A DNA stretch of 34,662 bases, taken from assembly GCA_040219575.1 (NCBI GenBank), contig JAVJSD010000020.1:1-34662 (forward strand), written 5' to 3'. Below are positions 1 to 9,300 of this stretch, in pieces. The stretch comes from JAVJSD01 sp040219575. Lineage in GTDB: Bacteria > Planctomycetota > Planctomycetia > Pirellulales > Pirellulaceae. The notes below the pieces were generated by a model that saw nothing but the letters and a program-made list of their open reading frames with translations, was not told where the DNA came from and ran no database searches. Made by a program: the position numbers and the translations under genes. Every line of letters starts with the position of its first letter. Position 1 is the first letter of the stretch.

Positions 1-328
1 CGTACGCGGGATGTTCCGCGACAGTCTCTCGTGGTGTCGTGTTCAACGCAACCACGTGTCGCCCCTCGAGTCGGAGGTCCAACGTGGTTTCCAGCGAGAC
101 ATCGCCGACTGTTTTCGCTCAAAGCTCTTTCAGTTGGAAGCACCATCAAACGTTCCGCCGTCGCCTGCGCGGCTTGCCGTTAAACGAGGTCGTTCCAATG
201 ATAGAACCGGCAATGGCAATGCATGCTTCAATAAACGACATTCCTCGCTGAAATCGTTGGCATTAACAAAGCAGTCCTCAATAGCCTTATCCTTCGTTGG
301 ACGCCGGCCAGGCTCGTCGCGCCGATTG
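1..328. other. Left-edge stretch with no supportable gene
   Basis: I see no gene here. A plus-strand frame is open from the window edge to a TAA at 181-183. A minus-strand frame is open from an ATG near 145 off the left edge. Neither has a Shine-Dalgarno sequence or a recognisable motif, and their residue composition (Arg, Ser, Pro and Thr rich) is typical of spurious frames in GC-rich DNA. Either could be the end of a gene lying mostly outside the window. The local base composition is somewhat less GC-rich than in the gene that follows. Confidence 0.4.
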
Positions 329-1648
329 CTATTTCGCCTTCAACTCCCGCGGCGAAACCTGCAAGAGCGTGTAGGGCGAAAGCATCAGGGCGTAGACGTT
401 CCCATCCCGCGCTTCGCAGACGCCGAGAATCACGTGCCGGCTGGTGCTCACGCCGTCGTCCATCTTGTACACGCCGCTGTGGAACGGCAGCGGCTTGCCG
501 TCGGCGCCGGTCAGCTCGGTGTAGTCGGGATTGCTGATGGCGACCGGACCGCGATCGACCGGCGACTTGTCGCCCGGCGTGTAGCTCACCAGGTGCAGCA
601 GGCTGAGTCGCTTCTGGTATTTCTCGGTGATCGCGCACCAGACCGTGCCGCTCGGGCCGACGCACATCGCCCGGCAGTCGACGCTTTCGGCGTCGGGGAT
701 CAGCGTTCCCACCGTTCGCCCTTTGAGCGTGTCGCCTTCCGAGGTGAGATCATACGCATACAGTGCGTTGCCGCGCATCGGCTGGGCGTACAGCGTCTTG
801 CCGTCGGGGCTGATGTCCCAGTTGATCGGATCGGGTTTGGGATTCAGCGCCAGCCGCGTTGCTTCGGTCGGGGCCTTGCCGTCGATGGTCTGCTTCAGCC
901 GCTCCAGTTTCTGGCTGCGCGGATCCCAACGGGCGATGTCGCCGCCCAGAATCGGATGGTACGCCCGACCGAGATGATCGACCACGATGAAAGCGTAGAA
1001 GTGATGCGTGTCCATCAACTTCTTGTACGTTCCCGTCTCCAGGTCGAGGACGCAGAACCAGGCGTTCTCCAGCGGCCCCGGGCGGTGATCGGAACAGGTG
1101 GAGATGTACGCCACGCCCCGTTCCTCGTCGGGCGTGATGCTGCTGATCCCCTCGTGCGGCACGGGGATGTCGTACACCTTCGTCTTGCCGGTCTGCGGGT
1201 CGTACACCATGGGGTAGCCGCCCGGGTAATCCTCGCGGACCTCCTCCTTGTTGGGATATCCCTGCTTGGTGCCGAAGTAGATCTTGCCGCTCTTGCCGAC
1301 GTTGTTGCGGGTATGAATCTTGGCCTGCGAGCCGAAACCCTTCAGATCGGTTCCGATCTCCTTGTGGCAGTCGACCACCACGTTCATCTTCTCGGGCTTG
1401 GGATCGAACTCGACCAGCCACGAGTTGACGGCGTTGGCGTGCGTGCCGATGTACAGCCGCTGGTTGTGCCCCTCGATGATCGAGAAGTAGCCTTCGCCCT
1501 CCGGGGCGGTCTCCTTGGGAATGGCGAACGCCTTGGCTTTGAGCCAGTCGAGCTTCTCGGCTTCCTGACAAACACCCGACCGCGGCGAAAGAGAAAGCGA
1601 CAGTGCGACAACCAACCACGAAAGGAGAATCTTCGTTCTGCGTTGCAT
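329..1648 (-). CDS. Exported beta-propeller-like protein
   Basis: The protein (439 aa) begins with MQRRTK, a hydrophobic stretch (ILLSWLVVALSLSLS) and a likely Sec cleavage site near VCQ-EA, so it is probably exported. The rest is repeated beta-strand segments with blade-like phrases such as YIGTHAN, IYFGTKQGY, YISTCSDH, RAYHPILGGDIARWDP and SPDGKTLYAQ. This resembles YncE/SMP-30/quinoprotein-type propellers. No catalytic residues can be assigned. The start at 1648 is preferred over an ATG at 1666 because GGAG lies 6 nt upstream of it. It lies 114 bp downstream of the thioredoxin-fold gene on the same strand, so the two may be co-transcribed. The substrate and role are unknown; a sugar- or lactone-binding propeller is possible. 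Confidence 0.85.
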   Translation of the reverse strand: MQRRTKILLSWLVVALSLSLSPRSGVCQEAEKLDWLKAKAFAIPKETAPEGEGYFSIIEGHNQRLYIGTHANAVNSWLVEFDPKPEKMNVVVDCHKEIGTDLKGFGSQAKIHTRNNVGKSGKIYFGTKQGYPNKEEVREDYPGGYPMVYDPQTGKTKVYDIPVPHEGISSITPDEERGVAYISTCSDHRPGPLENAWFCVLDLETGTYKKLMDTHHFYAFIVVDHLGRAYHPILGGDIARWDPRSQKLERLKQTIDGKAPTEATRLALNPKPDPINWDISPDGKTLYAQPMRGNALYAYDLTSEGDTLKGRTVGTLIPDAESVDCRAMCVGPSGTVWCAITEKYQKRLSLLHLVSYTPGDKSPVDRGPVAISNPDYTELTGADGKPLPFHSGVYKMDDGVSTSRHVILGVCEARDGNVYALMLSPYTLLQVSPRELKAK

Positions 1649-1762
1649 CGGTGGCTCCAGGTGCATTCTTCGAGCGGCGAGGCGCTGGCCTCCCGGATGT
1701 ATCGACTTTACTCGCGATCACCGCGGGCTGGCGCCCCGCGGCTCATTTCGCCATCAAGCAAT

Positions 1763-2353
<591 letters not shown>

Positions 2354-2461
2354 GGGGTGCCTCCTTTATCTTGGTGGTGTGTGGATTTTGCGTGGGCGTC
2401 GGTTGTCATGGTAACGTCGCGTTACGGGCGGAAACAACCGGAGGCGTCTCAGGCGACCGTG

Positions 2462-2485
2462 GTAGCGGAAGTCGCCAGACTTCCG
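2462..2485 (+). repeat. REP-like hairpin, single unit (GCCA loop)
   Basis: This is a single copy of the GTAGCGGAA-headed hairpin family that recurs at 6011, 10013 and 34404. The stem is CGGAAGTC/GACTTCCG with loop GCCA. It lies upstream of the thioredoxin-fold gene, outside any coding sequence. Unlike the other loci it has no partner unit beside it. Confidence 0.7.
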
Positions 2486-2587
2486 AGGGAACCCGAACGG
2501 GAACGAGGGAATCGGAAGCCGGGCGGAAGGGGGCAGCCCGGGCGGAACGGGGACAGCCAACTCAAGTTCGAGCAATCACCCGGGGCC

Positions 2588-2673
2588 ACGCGGCACGTTG
2601 TGCCAACCTCTTCCGCACCGAAGGTGCATGGCAGGTCAGCCCAGGGCGAACGAGCGCAACGAGTGCCGCCCTG
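2588..2673 (+). repeat. 86-bp direct repeat A, copy 1
   Basis: This sequence recurs at 2802-2887 with one visible mismatch (CGCAACGAG against CGCAGCGAG). It starts ACGCGGCACGTTGTGCC and ends GAGTGCCGCCCTG. It contains small inverted motifs such as GGCACGTTGTGCC and GCACCGAAGGTGC. It is intergenic. Confidence 0.85.
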
Positions 2674-2691
2674 AACGGAGGAATGAACGGA

Positions 2692-2798
2692 AGAATGGGG
2701 ACATCCAGCCTGGCGCAAACGCCTGTCAAGTATCGCCTGCCGAAATCCGGCCAAGACTACGGGTGACTCCGCCCCCAACTCAAGGTGGGTGGCCCCGT
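2692..2798 (+). repeat. About 107-bp direct repeat B, copy 1
   Basis: It begins AGAATGGGGACATCCAGC and ends GGTGGCCCCGT. A second copy in the same orientation lies at 4871-4980. That copy has several substitutions and a 3-bp insertion in the CCGCC tract. The two copies bracket the Gfo/Idh/MocA gene. A degraded third fragment may lie at about 3069-3112. Confidence 0.85.
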
Positions 2799-2801
2799 CT
2801 T

Positions 2802-2887
2802 ACGCGGCACGTTGTGCCAACCTCTTCCGCACCGAAGGTGCATGGCAGGTCAGCCCAGGGCGAACGAGCGCAGCGAGTGCCGCCCTG
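2802..2887 (+). repeat. 86-bp direct repeat A, copy 2
   Basis: This is a second copy of the repeat at 2588-2673 in the same orientation. Only repeat B separates the two copies. Confidence 0.85.
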
Positions 2888-2908
2888 GGGAAGGCGTCGC
2901 CGCAACAT

Positions 2909-2962
2909 CGGCACGCTGAAGGCGTGCGGCGGCGCCGGTTGCCGCACGCCTTCAGCGTGCCG
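2909..2962. repeat. Long perfect hairpin (22-bp arms)
   Basis: Arms 2909-2930 and 2941-2962 are exact reverse complements separated by a 10-nt spacer (GGCGCCGGTT). Each arm itself contains the small palindrome GCACGC-TGAAG-GCGTGC, so two alternative foldings exist: one long hairpin or two short ones. It lies in the non-coding tract downstream of the Gfo/Idh/MocA gene. Confidence 0.85.
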
Positions 2963-3009
2963 GAGGATCATTGTGTTCTCAACCCAGGGCGTCGTTTGCT
3001 GCGCAAACT

Positions 3010-3044
3010 CGCCCTGGGCTGACCTGCCATGCACCTTCGGTGCG
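3010..3044 (-). repeat. Inverted 35-bp fragment of repeat A
   Basis: These 35 bases are the reverse complement of the middle of repeat A, the part reading CGCACCGAAGGTGCATGG onward to CCCAGGGCG. It lies 230 bp before the stop codon of the Gfo/Idh/MocA gene and could pair with repeat A copies over several hundred bases. Confidence 0.8.
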
Positions 3045-3274
3045 TGAGAATGACGCGCGGGAGGAAGAAAGGGAACATCCGGCTTGGCGCACCTAATTCA
3101 AAATGGGGACAGTCGCAAAGGTGTCCGGAACCTTTGTTTGGCGGGGCTCCCCCTACGGCGACGACCTGTATGGTCCGTCGTCTCGGTCTGGTCGCCGCAA
3201 GAGGTCTCGAAACAGTTCCTGACACGAATGGCGCTGCCGGTTCGAAGGCGCGCGAATTGAAGGCGGGGGGATTG

Positions 3275-4777
3275 CTACGCGGATAGGTCTGGCACGATGA
3301 ACGGTTTGCGATATTGACGGTGCGAAAGCGCGTTGGCCTCGTCGGCGAAGTCGCCGGTGAATTGCTGCTTTTCGACGTCCAGCTCGAGCCAGGGGCCGGC
3401 CGTGGCGGGGGTGGCTTCGAGGTCGACGGCGTTGAGCTTGAGATGCTCGGCGCAGCGCTCGAAAGCGTCCGACGCCAGGGGATGGTCCTTCGTCGCGGCG
3501 CGGATCTTGTCGGGATCGGACAGCGCTCCCAGGCGGTGGGAGACGTTCGCCGCGTGGAAGCAGATGGCCGAGAGATGGCCTTCGACCGCCTCGCAGCGCA
3601 GGCTTTCCGACGATTGGCTCTGCACCGCCGAGACAAAGTTCGCCAGATGATCGGTGAGCATTTGGCCCGAACTCTGCTCGCTTTTGAACTCGCGGATCTG
3701 CTTGCCGCTCTTGTCGAACACCGTCGCGCCTCCGGCCTCGGCCAGGCAGTAGCCTCCCTCGCAATCGATCACCAGGCCGCCCCCCGCGCCGCGATACTTG
3801 CCGCTCGTGCCGTCCTGGCGGCTTCCCAGGTTGCGCACCTCGCAGATGAGCGGGGCCGGCTCGTAGTCGAAAATGGCGATCTGCGTGTTGGCGGTCTCCG
3901 CGCCGTCGGGCTTGCCGAACCGCCCGCCGATGCTCATCACGCGCCGCGGCGCACGGTCCTGGCCCAAGGCCCAACGGGCGAGGTCGATGGTGTGCGGTCC
4001 GTTGTTGCCGATCTCGCCGTTGCCCGTCTCCCAGAACCAATGCCACTGGTAGTGCAAGTGCGGCCGCATCACCCCGTGCAGTTTTGCCGGGCCTAACCAC
4101 AGGTTGTAGTCGAGATCGCGGGGAACGCGCGTCGGCGACGAGATCGTGCCGATGCCCGGGCGAGGCCGGTAGACGAGGGCGTGCACGCTGCGCAGGGGAC
4201 CGATCAGGCCGGCGTGGATGGCCTGGAACACCTCCGGCAGCACCTGGCTGGAGCGGCTCTGCGTGCCCACCTGCACGATCCGCTTGTTTTGCCGCGCGGC
4301 CGCCACGGCTTGCCGCCCTTCCCAGATGCTGTGGCAGAACGGCTTTTCCACGTACACGTCTTTGCCGGCCTGGCAGGCCCAGACGGTCGCCAGCGCGTGC
4401 CAGTGGTTGGGCGTGGCGACGAGCACCGCGTCGACGTTCTTGTCGTCGAACACGCGGCGCAGATCGGCGTAGGCCGTGACGGTCTGTTTGTCCTTCTTCA
4501 GCAGCTCGACGCCGTTGGCCAGGACGTTTTCATCGACATCGCAGAGCGCCACGATTCTTGCCTCCGGCACGCCGCGGAGTGCGTCGATGAGTTGCCGCCC
4601 GCGTCCGCCGACGCTGCCAGGGATATCGATGCCGCCCAGCCCGATGATCGCCAGCCGCACCTCGGAGTTGGCGTCGGCCGCGGCGGCGCGTCGCCGCCAC
4701 GGCGAAGCGCCGATGCCGCACAGCAATCCGCCCGCCGCCGTTGTCTTGAGCACGTCACGCCGACTGATTCGCTTCAT
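3275..4777 (-). CDS. Tat-exported Gfo/Idh/MocA family oxidoreductase
   Basis: The 500-residue product starts MKRISRRDVLK, a twin-arginine signal, followed by a hydrophobic segment and AAAADA, so it is probably exported folded with its cofactor. A Rossmann domain follows: LAIIGLGGIDIPG (about 42-54) with an enlarged glycine loop, then ALCDVDEN, ATPNHWHA and the family EKP motif (VYVEKPFCHS, 142-150). Later segments such as DLDYNLWLGPA and WHWFWETGNGEIGN match the planctomycete subgroup. Such enzymes perform NAD(P)-dependent oxidation or reduction of sugars, sometimes with NAD as a bound cofactor. The substrate here is unknown. Frames reading further upstream run into repeat B and are not real. 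No strong Shine-Dalgarno sequence precedes this ATG, but the Tat motif fixes it. Confidence 0.92.
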   Translation of the reverse strand: MKRISRRDVLKTTAAGGLLCGIGASPWRRRAAAADANSEVRLAIIGLGGIDIPGSVGGRGRQLIDALRGVPEARIVALCDVDENVLANGVELLKKDKQTVTAYADLRRVFDDKNVDAVLVATPNHWHALATVWACQAGKDVYVEKPFCHSIWEGRQAVAAARQNKRIVQVGTQSRSSQVLPEVFQAIHAGLIGPLRSVHALVYRPRPGIGTISSPTRVPRDLDYNLWLGPAKLHGVMRPHLHYQWHWFWETGNGEIGNNGPHTIDLARWALGQDRAPRRVMSIGGRFGKPDGAETANTQIAIFDYEPAPLICEVRNLGSRQDGTSGKYRGAGGGLVIDCEGGYCLAEAGGATVFDKSGKQIREFKSEQSSGQMLTDHLANFVSAVQSQSSESLRCEAVEGHLSAICFHAANVSHRLGALSDPDKIRAATKDHPLASDAFERCAEHLKLNAVDLEATPATAGPWLELDVEKQQFTGDFADEANALSHRQYRKPFIVPDLSA

Positions 4778-4870
4778 GGTTTTGTTCTTCGAGAGGAATG
4801 TCTGCTGGGGCCCGACGCCAGCGTCAATTATGTCCGCGGCGAGGTGCCCAGTGCAATCAACGGGGCCCGC

Positions 4871-4980
4871 AGAATGGGGACATCCAGCTTGGCGCAAACG
4901 CTGGTCAAGTATCGCCCGCCGAAAGATGGCCAAGACGACGGGTGACTCCGCCGCCCCCAATTCAAGATGGGTGGCCCCGT
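4871..4980 (+). repeat. About 110-bp direct repeat B, copy 2
   Basis: This is a second copy of the repeat at 2692-2798, upstream of the Gfo/Idh/MocA start codon. It keeps the AGAATGGGGACATCCAGC start and the GGTGGCCCCGT end. With copy 1 it brackets about 2.1 kb containing that gene. Confidence 0.85.
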
Positions 4981-5045
4981 TTTGCCCGGCCCCGTTTTGC
5001 CCGCGAAGCGCTCGATCAAGGGCGATCAATGATGAGCCGCGAGCT

Positions 5046-5507
5046 TCACCAATGGGTCGAATAGTCGTTCTCGGCCCCGGCGGGCATCAGGTCGGGCCGC
5101 ACAAACCCGCCGACCCGAACCAGAACTCCATCGCGAAACGTCAAGCTCACGTAGTAGGCTTCCGGCTCGGCGTAAAGCCAGGACTCGATCTTCAGCGGGG
5201 CGCCGGGCTCGATCGGCGGCCGGTTCACCAAGGCGAATGCCGTTGGCCTGACGCCGATCACTTTTGTGGTCTGCACCAGTTCCACCCCCATCCGCGCCAG
5301 GTCTTCGTTCACCTTCGGGCCGGCTTCGTAAGGGGGCGGACCGACGATGGCGAGGGCTTCCGCCTTGCTCATTCCCGGCCGCAGGAGATAGATTCCCTCC
5401 ATCACCTCCGCGGGAGTTTGCATGAGCGGTCCCGACGAGGGCAATCCAAGACCGCTGCACCCGGCGAGCAAACCAGCCAGAATCGAAACGGCAACCAGTC
5501 GCAACAT
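5046..5507 (-). CDS. Small BamE/SmpA-like lipoprotein
   Basis: The 153-residue protein has a short hydrophobic N-terminus ending in the lipobox LLAGC (Cys 17), so it should be lipid-anchored. Residues about 42-60 read LLRPGMSKAEALAIVGPPP, which matches the 'G(M)(T/S)..E(V/A)...(L/V)G.P' helix signature of the SmpA/OmlA (BamE) fold. A beta-rich C-terminal half follows (WLYAEPEAYYVSLTFRDGVLVRVGG). BamE belongs to the outer-membrane protein assembly complex, but many proteins share the fold, so a role in assembly is only a possibility. The start is supported by GAGG 8 nt upstream. It lies upstream of the Gfo/Idh/MocA gene on the same strand, separated by repeat B. Confidence 0.85.
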   Translation of the reverse strand: MLRLVAVSILAGLLAGCSGLGLPSSGPLMQTPAEVMEGIYLLRPGMSKAEALAIVGPPPYEAGPKVNEDLARMGVELVQTTKVIGVRPTAFALVNRPPIEPGAPLKIESWLYAEPEAYYVSLTFRDGVLVRVGGFVRPDLMPAGAENDYSTHW

Positions 5508-5843
5508 GGCACTGCCTCTGTGTAGAAGTCATGGGCGGCGGCGTTCTTTCGCCGAAACTAACACATGCCCGCCAACGGGACAATTCATCCAACTTTCGAG
5601 TTCGGGGCTGATGCCCTAACTGCAACTCCTCAGATAGAGTTTGAAGGGAAACCACCCGGGGCCAGCCATCTCATCCGAGGGGACGGGGGATGCTCCGCGG
5701 AAATCGTTGGTGTTGATCGCCTCGCTCTCAACGCGCGCCAATTGCGCGTCAGCGGCGCACGACCTGCGCGGGCCATCGGCTACAATGAAGAAAGCGGGCC
5801 GTCGTGGCGTGCCCGATCGTCGCCCTTCGGCGGTGACTCGCCC

Positions 5844-5962
5844 GTGGTGAACCGTCGGTGGTGAACCGCCGTCAGCGGGTGGTGAATCGCTGGTGAATCG
5901 ACTTCCAATTCACCACAAACGGCTTACGGGGGGTGGGGCGGCGGTGAATCCAAGGTGGTGAA
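5844..5962. repeat. Cluster of GTGGTGAA octamers
   Basis: Four exact GTGGTGAA copies start at 5844, 5858, 5879 and 5955. Two shorter copies (TGGTGAA at 5891, CGGTGAA at 5942) and one inverted copy (TTCACCAC, 5909-5916) lie among them. Spacing is irregular (14, 21, 76 bp). A G-rich run at about 5928-5944 lies inside the cluster. The function is unknown. Confidence 0.6.
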
Positions 5963-6010
5963 ACGGCCCAGTCAGGGGGGCGGCGGAGCGTGGCAAATGT
6001 CCAGAACCTC

Positions 6011-6073
6011 GTAGCGGAAGTCGTGAGACTTCCGACGGCGTTGAAAAAATGGAACTCTCACGAGTTCCGCTAC
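6011..6073. repeat. REP-like hairpin pair, tail to tail
   Basis: The element starts GTAGCGG and ends CCGCTAC. The left unit has stem CGGAAGTC/GACTTCCG with loop GTGA. The right unit, read on the other strand, has GGAACTC/GAGTTCC with the same loop. The two units are separated by an A-rich spacer (GTTGAAAAAATG). It is intergenic, upstream of the large mosaic gene. Confidence 0.8.
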
Positions 6074-6091
6074 AACAAGGGAACTGATGCG

Positions 6092-6147
6092 GGGCCAGCC
6101 ATTTCTGAAGTGGGGCGCCCCTTCCGCCCGAAGGAGATGGCTGGCCC
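6092..6147. repeat. Inverted repeat with 11-bp arms
   Basis: Arms GGGCCAGCCAT (6092-6102) and ATGGCTGGCCC (6137-6147) are exact reverse complements around a 34-nt spacer. A related single arm, GGGGCCAGCCATC, lies near 5658, suggesting a dispersed family. Confidence 0.65.
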
Positions 6148-6321
6148 GGAATTCACAACACCGGAATTCACCAAAGATTTCAGGCACTTGCTGGTCTAAT
6201 TCGGGGGGGAGCGTGGACTAGCTGCGGGGCGGTTCGCGGCTCCTCACGTGTTGGTCTCTCCTCCGACGCGAGAGCTGGTGAAATTCGGTCCCTGATCTCC
6301 GAAGTGCGGAACCGACTTGCA

Positions 6322-9300
6322 ATGCATTCTCGATCACTTCCGGCCGTCGCGCTCATTCTCGTTTGCTCGACCTGCTGTTTCGCTGCCGACGGTGAAACAG
6401 CCGGACCGTTGAAACGATGGGCCGTCATCTCAACGAGCGAGGTGCAAGCGACGGGCTTGTCCGATTTGTTGACCGTTGAACTCGCCAAGCACGTCGAGTT
6501 AGTCGAGCGCGAGCGGATTGACCTGGCGTTGCGGGAATTGCGGCTCGACGAATTGTTCGGCTCCGCGGCGGTGAAGGATCGTTTGTCCCTCGGCGAACTG
6601 CTCACCGCCGATGCCCTCCTGCTTCTGTCGCTCGACGAACAAGCCAAACAGAAGTCGATTCGTCTGGTGATTTGCGACTGTCGCTATGGAGCACGCCTCA
6701 AGGTCGATTCGCTGGTCTTCAGCACCGACGCGATCGACGGGCTTGTCGAACAATGTCTCGCCGCCGTGCAGCATAGTCGAGCGCGGTTCAAGACGGGAGT
6801 CGATCGGTTCATTGGAGTAACGCCGTTTCTTGCGAAGAGTCTCTCCAACGAATTCGACCACCTGCAATCGGCGTTTGCGGCTTTGGTGCAGGATGGTTTG
6901 TTGAACTATCCGGGCGTCGCGGTTGTAGAGCTTGACGAAGCGCGTGCGATCGCGCGCGAACTGGCGTTGCGCGGTGAAGAGCTCGAAACGACGATCATGC
7001 CGATGTTCGTCGAAGGGGAGTTCGAAGTCGCGCGCGGTCGTGACGGCGACGATCTGCGCGTGCGGCTCACCGCAAGAGCCCGTGACGGTGAGGGCGAAGT
7101 GCGGCAATGGCGGTTGGACGAACCCTTGGGCCGCGTCGCCGCCGAGTTATCGAATTCGATACCGGCGAAGATCCTCGAGGCGCCCCGCGACAAGCTCGTC
7201 GCCCCGCTTGATCGGCGGCAGCAGCAACAGGCGATGGTGAACCGCGCGGAGGCGTTTGCGCGGCTCGGGCTATGGAAGCAATCGACCGCCTTGCGCGAAG
7301 CGGCGTTGTTGCTCGATCCGCGGGACGTGGAAACGCGCGTTGCTTTGGTCGTCGACTATGACCTCTGGATCGCCGAGACGTGGTTCAACCTGGGGCCGCC
7401 AATGCGGGCAGCGATGAAGGACCCGCTCACGCGGCGAGAGCAGATCGCCCCGATGGCCAGCGCAAGCGAGCAGCAACTCGAACGATTCGGGGCCTTGACG
7501 CACCACGTCGAATACCTGGTTAAGCAGCGCTTGCTGAATCCTCGCGAAGCGTCGCTGGTCGTCTACGGCAGTGTCAAGGATCTGTTGTCGTCCCAGCCTC
7601 CGTTGGTCAGCAACCATGATGCGATGCGCAACTCGGCGGAACAGTTCTTTTGGCGTTGTGTGCCGCAATTCCAGGGTATGGATTTCGAGTTGCGCGGCGG
7701 CGCGTTGCATCCGACGCTCGATCGGTGGTTCGGGCACACGCGTCCTGGTGAACTTGAGCCCTGGCGCGGCGGCGAGAACGACGCACGCGGCTGGTCGAAG
7801 CGGAGACAGATCGAGGCCTTCACCAATTTTGCATGGATCATCATCTACCGAACATTCGCCCTGCCTCCGCGCGACGACGATTCATCGCGGGTCGAATTCG
7901 ACGACAGCCGAACTTTAGACCAGCTCTATCGACTGGTGACCGAGGCGACTCCGCCGGAAGTCCCCCTTGGATTCATGGCGGCGATGGCTTGTGGGCGATT
8001 TCGGGCAAGCGAGCTTTTGTACGAGCGCTTGGGAGTCGCCGAGGTGCGTGCGTTTTACGAGCGCCTGCGGGCGACCAAAGTGCCGATGTATGAGTTTTAC
8101 GCGCGCTGCGGCACACTCGGATTGAAGGTGGCCCGAAATGAGCCGCTCGAACGGACCGCCTTGCGAGAGGTCACCGATCTGATCGAGGAGTTTCATTCAC
8201 GCAAGTATCTTTCCTTGGACGAGGGCCAAACCGAGCCGTTCGAGACCAACCTCGCCATCATGCGACGCATGATCGCCGAACGACTCAACGGGGTTGCTCG
8301 GAAGCGACATGCCTTACCGACGAATTGGATTCCGCGCGACGATCCGCAGCGACGCGTTCGCTTCGCGCCGATCGAGGGGCTACCTGCCGATGCGCTCGCG
8401 ATCACCAAGTGCACCGATTCGCTCGACCTCCTCCGCTCGCGCGAAACCGTCTACGTCATGCGGGAGAAAGGAGTCGTGCGACGGATATTCGCGGACGACT
8501 CGCTGCAGGACGCCGTTTGGGACGGCCAGCGGATCTGGATTGCGACGCTGAACACGGGCATCCACGTTTACAGCCCCGCGGGCGAGAAACTCGGCCGCCT
8601 TCGCGCCGCGGATGGATTGCCGCTGTCGGACAAGAATTCACTGCTCCGCCTGCACGCCGTTTCGCCTGGCCGCTGCATCGCTCTTGGAAAGCTGTCGCAA
8701 AACGGCCGCTTGTGGTTCGCCGAGTTGTCGAGCAACGAACAGAACGAGCTTCGCGCCAAGGTGTTTCATACGGCCGCGGTGGAGCCGCCCGATCAAACCA
8801 GAAACCGTCCGGCGAACGAGGACGCCGACGCCGACGAGCTGTTCTATCCGACGTTTCTGTTGCGCTACACGCATCCGGATCGGCCGAATGTCGATTGGCT
8901 GCTGATCGGCCGCGAGGGAGGGCATCACCTGGAAGGCCGGCAGCCGCTGGCCCTCGACTTGAACTCGCGGCACGCGTTCATCTTGCCGGTTGCGATTCAT
9001 CCCCGCGCGCTGGTGATCGCCGATCGGGGAGACATTGTCGCCGTGAATGAAAACGAAGTCCGGCGCATCTCGCCGCCTTTACCAACCGGTGAAGAATGGA
9101 CGACGAAGATCGTCCACGGACGCGGACGGCACTCGCGTTACGGGCCGTCAGGATTCCTGCTGCGTCATGAAGGCAAGATCGTCAACGGCGGCGAAACGTG
9201 GCGGCTGCTGGACGAGCGTTTGCAGCAAACGTGGTTGGCCGAGACGGCGTTGCCCAAGCGGTACCATTTCCGCTTTTACGGCCTCTCCGCTCACTACGGG

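Larger units (their letters stand above)
2354..3274. other. Repeat-rich intergenic region of about 920 bp
   Basis: No credible gene lies here. The stretch is a mosaic of palindromic and direct repeats: a REP-like hairpin (2462-2485), two 86-bp direct repeats (2588-2673 and 2802-2887), a 107-bp repeat (2692-2798), a long hairpin (2909-2962) and an inverted 35-bp fragment (3010-3044). A degenerate piece of the 107-bp repeat is seen near 3069-3112, and a near-palindrome AAAGGTGTCCGGAACCTTT at about 3117-3135. Open frames across it are produced by the repeats and have no recognisable domains. Confidence 0.7.
5508..6321. other. Intergenic region of about 810 bp filled with repeats
   Basis: There is no convincing gene between the lipoprotein (minus) and the large mosaic gene (plus). 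A TACAAT-like box at about 5780 is followed by a 22-codon frame (ATGAAGAAAGCGGGC onward) that ends at a TGA; I do not call it a gene. The stretch holds a cluster of GTGGTGAA octamers (5844-5962), a REP-like pair (6011-6073), an inverted repeat GGGCCAGCCAT/ATGGCTGGCCC (6092-6147), and a related GGGGCCAGCCATC near 5658. Confidence 0.6.

Noticed and set aside
4778..5029. N-terminal extension of the Gfo/Idh/MocA protein
   Set aside because: The 84 extra codons run through repeat B and lack any domain. The twin-arginine signal begins at the ATG at 4777.
5784..5850. Tiny 22-codon frame after a TACAAT box
   Set aside because: It has no Shine-Dalgarno sequence, ends in the octamer cluster and has no recognisable peptide. 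It could be a remnant.
5844..5962. CRISPR array
   Set aside because: The octamers are only 8 bp, unevenly spaced, and no cas gene is near.
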